Shown: positions 6,467-6,826 of the stretch, one piece after another | How positions within the stretch are numbered: position 1 is the stretch's first letter | Layout of the letters: the number at the start of each line of letters is the position of its first letter | NCBI GenBank assembly: GCA_003644825.1 | Contig: QNDJ01000085.1 | Location: forward strand, 1-6,826 | Reading direction: 5' to 3' | Origin: B21-G16 sp003644825 [NCBI: Candidatus Zhuqueibacterota bacterium] | GTDB taxonomy: Bacteria; SM23-31; B21-G16 | Length of the DNA stretch: 6,826 nt | Translations under genes and position numbers: made by a program | Notes under the pieces: model-generated | Databases searched by the model: none | What the model was told of the DNA's origin: nothing | What the model saw: only the letters and a program-made list of their open reading frames with translations

Positions 6467-6479
6467 GCTCCGTAGGAGC
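6467..6479. repeat. Short hairpin GCTCC-gta-GGAGC
   Basis: Perfect 5-bp GC-rich stem with a 3-nt loop, conspicuous in AT-rich surroundings and preceded by CAGA and followed by GGAATGGAAT. The form is that of dispersed intergenic hairpins in some environmental bacterial genomes, but membership of a family cannot be shown from one copy. Confidence 0.5.
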
Positions 6480-6506
6480 GGAATGGAATATTAAAAGCTC
6501 AAGAAA

Positions 6507-6553
6507 GATTTCCAGGTTGCTTTTTTCAGCACCAGAATCGAATTCTGGTGCTG
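6507..6553 (+). repeat. 47-nt repeat unit, copy A, with 12-bp palindrome
   Basis: The unit starts GATTTCCAG and ends in a perfect palindrome at 6527-6553: arm CAGCACCAGAAT, loop CGA, arm ATTCTGGTGCTG. It aligns without gaps to copy B 132 nt downstream, with 34 of 47 positions identical by hand count. The palindrome arms share the core ACCAGAAT/ATTCTGGT with copy B. Confidence 0.75.
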
Positions 6554-6626
6554 TAACAATACAATGGTAAGTCATTAAAATGACTGCTTTAAAAGAATTA
6601 TGACCTTATTGTTGAAACCTAAAAAC

Positions 6627-6642
6627 AGTCTCTTTAGAGACT
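6627..6642. repeat. Hairpin AGTCTCT-tt-AGAGACT
   Basis: Perfect inverted repeat with 7-nt arms around TT, in practice a 6-bp stem with a 4-nt loop. Its right arm overlaps the first bases of repeat copy B (GACTTCCAG). No T-run follows, so terminator function is doubtful. Confidence 0.55.
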
Positions 6643-6685
6643 TCCAGAATGTTTTATCCACTACCAGAATTCGATTCTGGTAGTG
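6639..6685 (+). repeat. 47-nt repeat unit, copy B, with 12-bp palindrome
   Basis: Begins GACTTCCAG and ends in the perfect palindrome at 6659-6685: arm CACTACCAGAAT, loop TCG, arm ATTCTGGTAGTG. Relative to copy A, two positions of the left arm differ (GC to CT) and the partner positions in the right arm differ to match, so pairing is preserved. The loop is the reverse complement of copy A's loop. Confidence 0.75.
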
Positions 6686-6687
6686 TT

Positions 6688-6698
6688 ATTCTGGTAGT
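6688..6698 (+). repeat. Extra half-arm ATTCTGGTAGT
   Basis: An exact 11-nt copy of the right arm of the preceding palindrome (6674-6684), repeated with a 14-nt period. It could pair with the left arm of copy B as an alternative stem, or mark a partial duplication of the element. Confidence 0.6.
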
Positions 6699-6777
6699 AG
6701 AAAAAAATAATAAACAACGAATTAAACGAATTTATATTAAAATAACCTTACGCACTTTTTAACTATGTGATTTAAGT

Positions 6778-6783
6778 TATAAT
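6778..6783 (+). promoter_or_regulatory. Isolated consensus -10 box TATAAT
   Basis: A perfect TATAAT lies 6 nt before the palindrome at 6790-6812, so a start of transcription would fall at the first base of that palindrome. No convincing -35 hexamer is present 16-18 nt upstream (the DNA there is T-rich), and any gene would lie beyond the window. Weak candidate. Confidence 0.2.
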
Positions 6784-6789
6784 AATTAA

Positions 6790-6812
6790 ATCTCAAGCTG
6801 GAAGCTTGAGAT
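6790..6812. repeat. Palindrome ATCTCAAGCT-gga-AGCTTGAGAT
   Basis: Perfect 10-bp inverted repeat with a GGA loop near the right window edge, followed by ACGCTGATCCGTGA. It is unrelated in sequence to the other hairpins of the region. It could be the end of a REP-type element continuing outside the window, or an operator or leader hairpin for a downstream gene. No T-tract follows. Confidence 0.6.
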
Positions 6813-6826
6813 ACGCTGATCCGTGA

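Larger units (their letters stand above)
6367..6826. other. Gene-free region packed with palindromes
   Basis: The 460 bases after the propeller gene hold no convincing coding frame. The only sizeable frame (minus strand, 6372-6575) crosses a hairpin and a palindrome, has no recognisable motif and no ribosome site. The stretch contains five perfect hairpins of different sequence (6467-6479, 6527-6553, 6627-6642, 6659-6685, 6790-6812), a third half-arm at 6688-6698, and AT-rich spacers. None of the hairpins ends in a clean T-tract, so they do not look like simple intrinsic terminators. The palindrome density resembles REP/MITE-type intergenic DNA. Confidence 0.7.

Noticed and set aside
6372-6575. 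67-codon minus-strand frame in the palindrome region
   Set aside because: It runs through the 6467 hairpin and the 6527 palindrome, has no ribosome site, no recognisable motif and odd composition; it is best explained as a chance open frame.
6627-6642. Intrinsic terminator for the propeller gene
   Set aside because: The stem is more than 250 nt past the stop codon and is followed by CTTCCAG rather than a T-run.
6507-6698. CRISPR array
   Set aside because: Only two diverged units 132 nt apart, themselves palindromic, with no uniform spacers and no cas genes.

Overview
This is an AT-rich window, roughly two-thirds A+T by eye, from a Gram-negative-looking bacterium. Two plus-strand proteins carry Sec signal peptides (ending ...SFS-QQ and ...LKA-Q), one of them has a secretin-like module, and the two best promoter candidates look like ordinary sigma-70 sites. 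The mix of a PVC/FCB-style secreted beta-propeller protein with housekeeping genes suggests an FCB-group or candidate-phylum bacterium. That taxonomic guess is weak and rests on protein flavour only.

Left part (1-3951, all minus strand): one compact housekeeping operon, in transcription order a NifS/IscS-type cysteine desulfurase, mnmA (tRNA U34 2-thiolation), panB (ketopantoate hydroxymethyltransferase, pantothenate/CoA synthesis), a DUF62 SAM hydrolase, and the first 20 codons of a small DUF2905-like membrane protein cut by the window edge. The desulfurase stop and mnmA start overlap (TAATG), which fits a dedicated sulfur donor/acceptor pair. panB and the SAM hydrolase overlap by about 38-47 nt, and the last two genes are 2 nt apart.

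Middle (3952-4070): a very AT-rich divergent intergenic region. It holds a near-consensus promoter firing left into the operon (TTGATA-17-TATATT) and a mirror-image candidate firing right (TTGAAT-17-TATATT), the latter placed so that the transcript would be nearly leaderless.

Right part (4071-6366, plus strand): a 233-residue exported protein with a secretin N-domain-like region and a reduced secretin-core-like C-terminus, then a secreted five-bladed-propeller-type protein of the GH32/GH43-like superfamily with a C-terminal beta-sandwich. The propeller gene seems to use an AUA start, or to have lost its ATG: a complete signal peptide and a well-placed ribosome site lie upstream of the first ATG.

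End (6367-6826): 460 bases with no credible gene but five distinct perfect hairpins. Two of them are diverged copies of one 47-nt unit whose stems differ by paired, compensatory changes. This palindrome cluster is the most unusual structure in the window. No CRISPR, transposase, tRNA or rRNA was seen.
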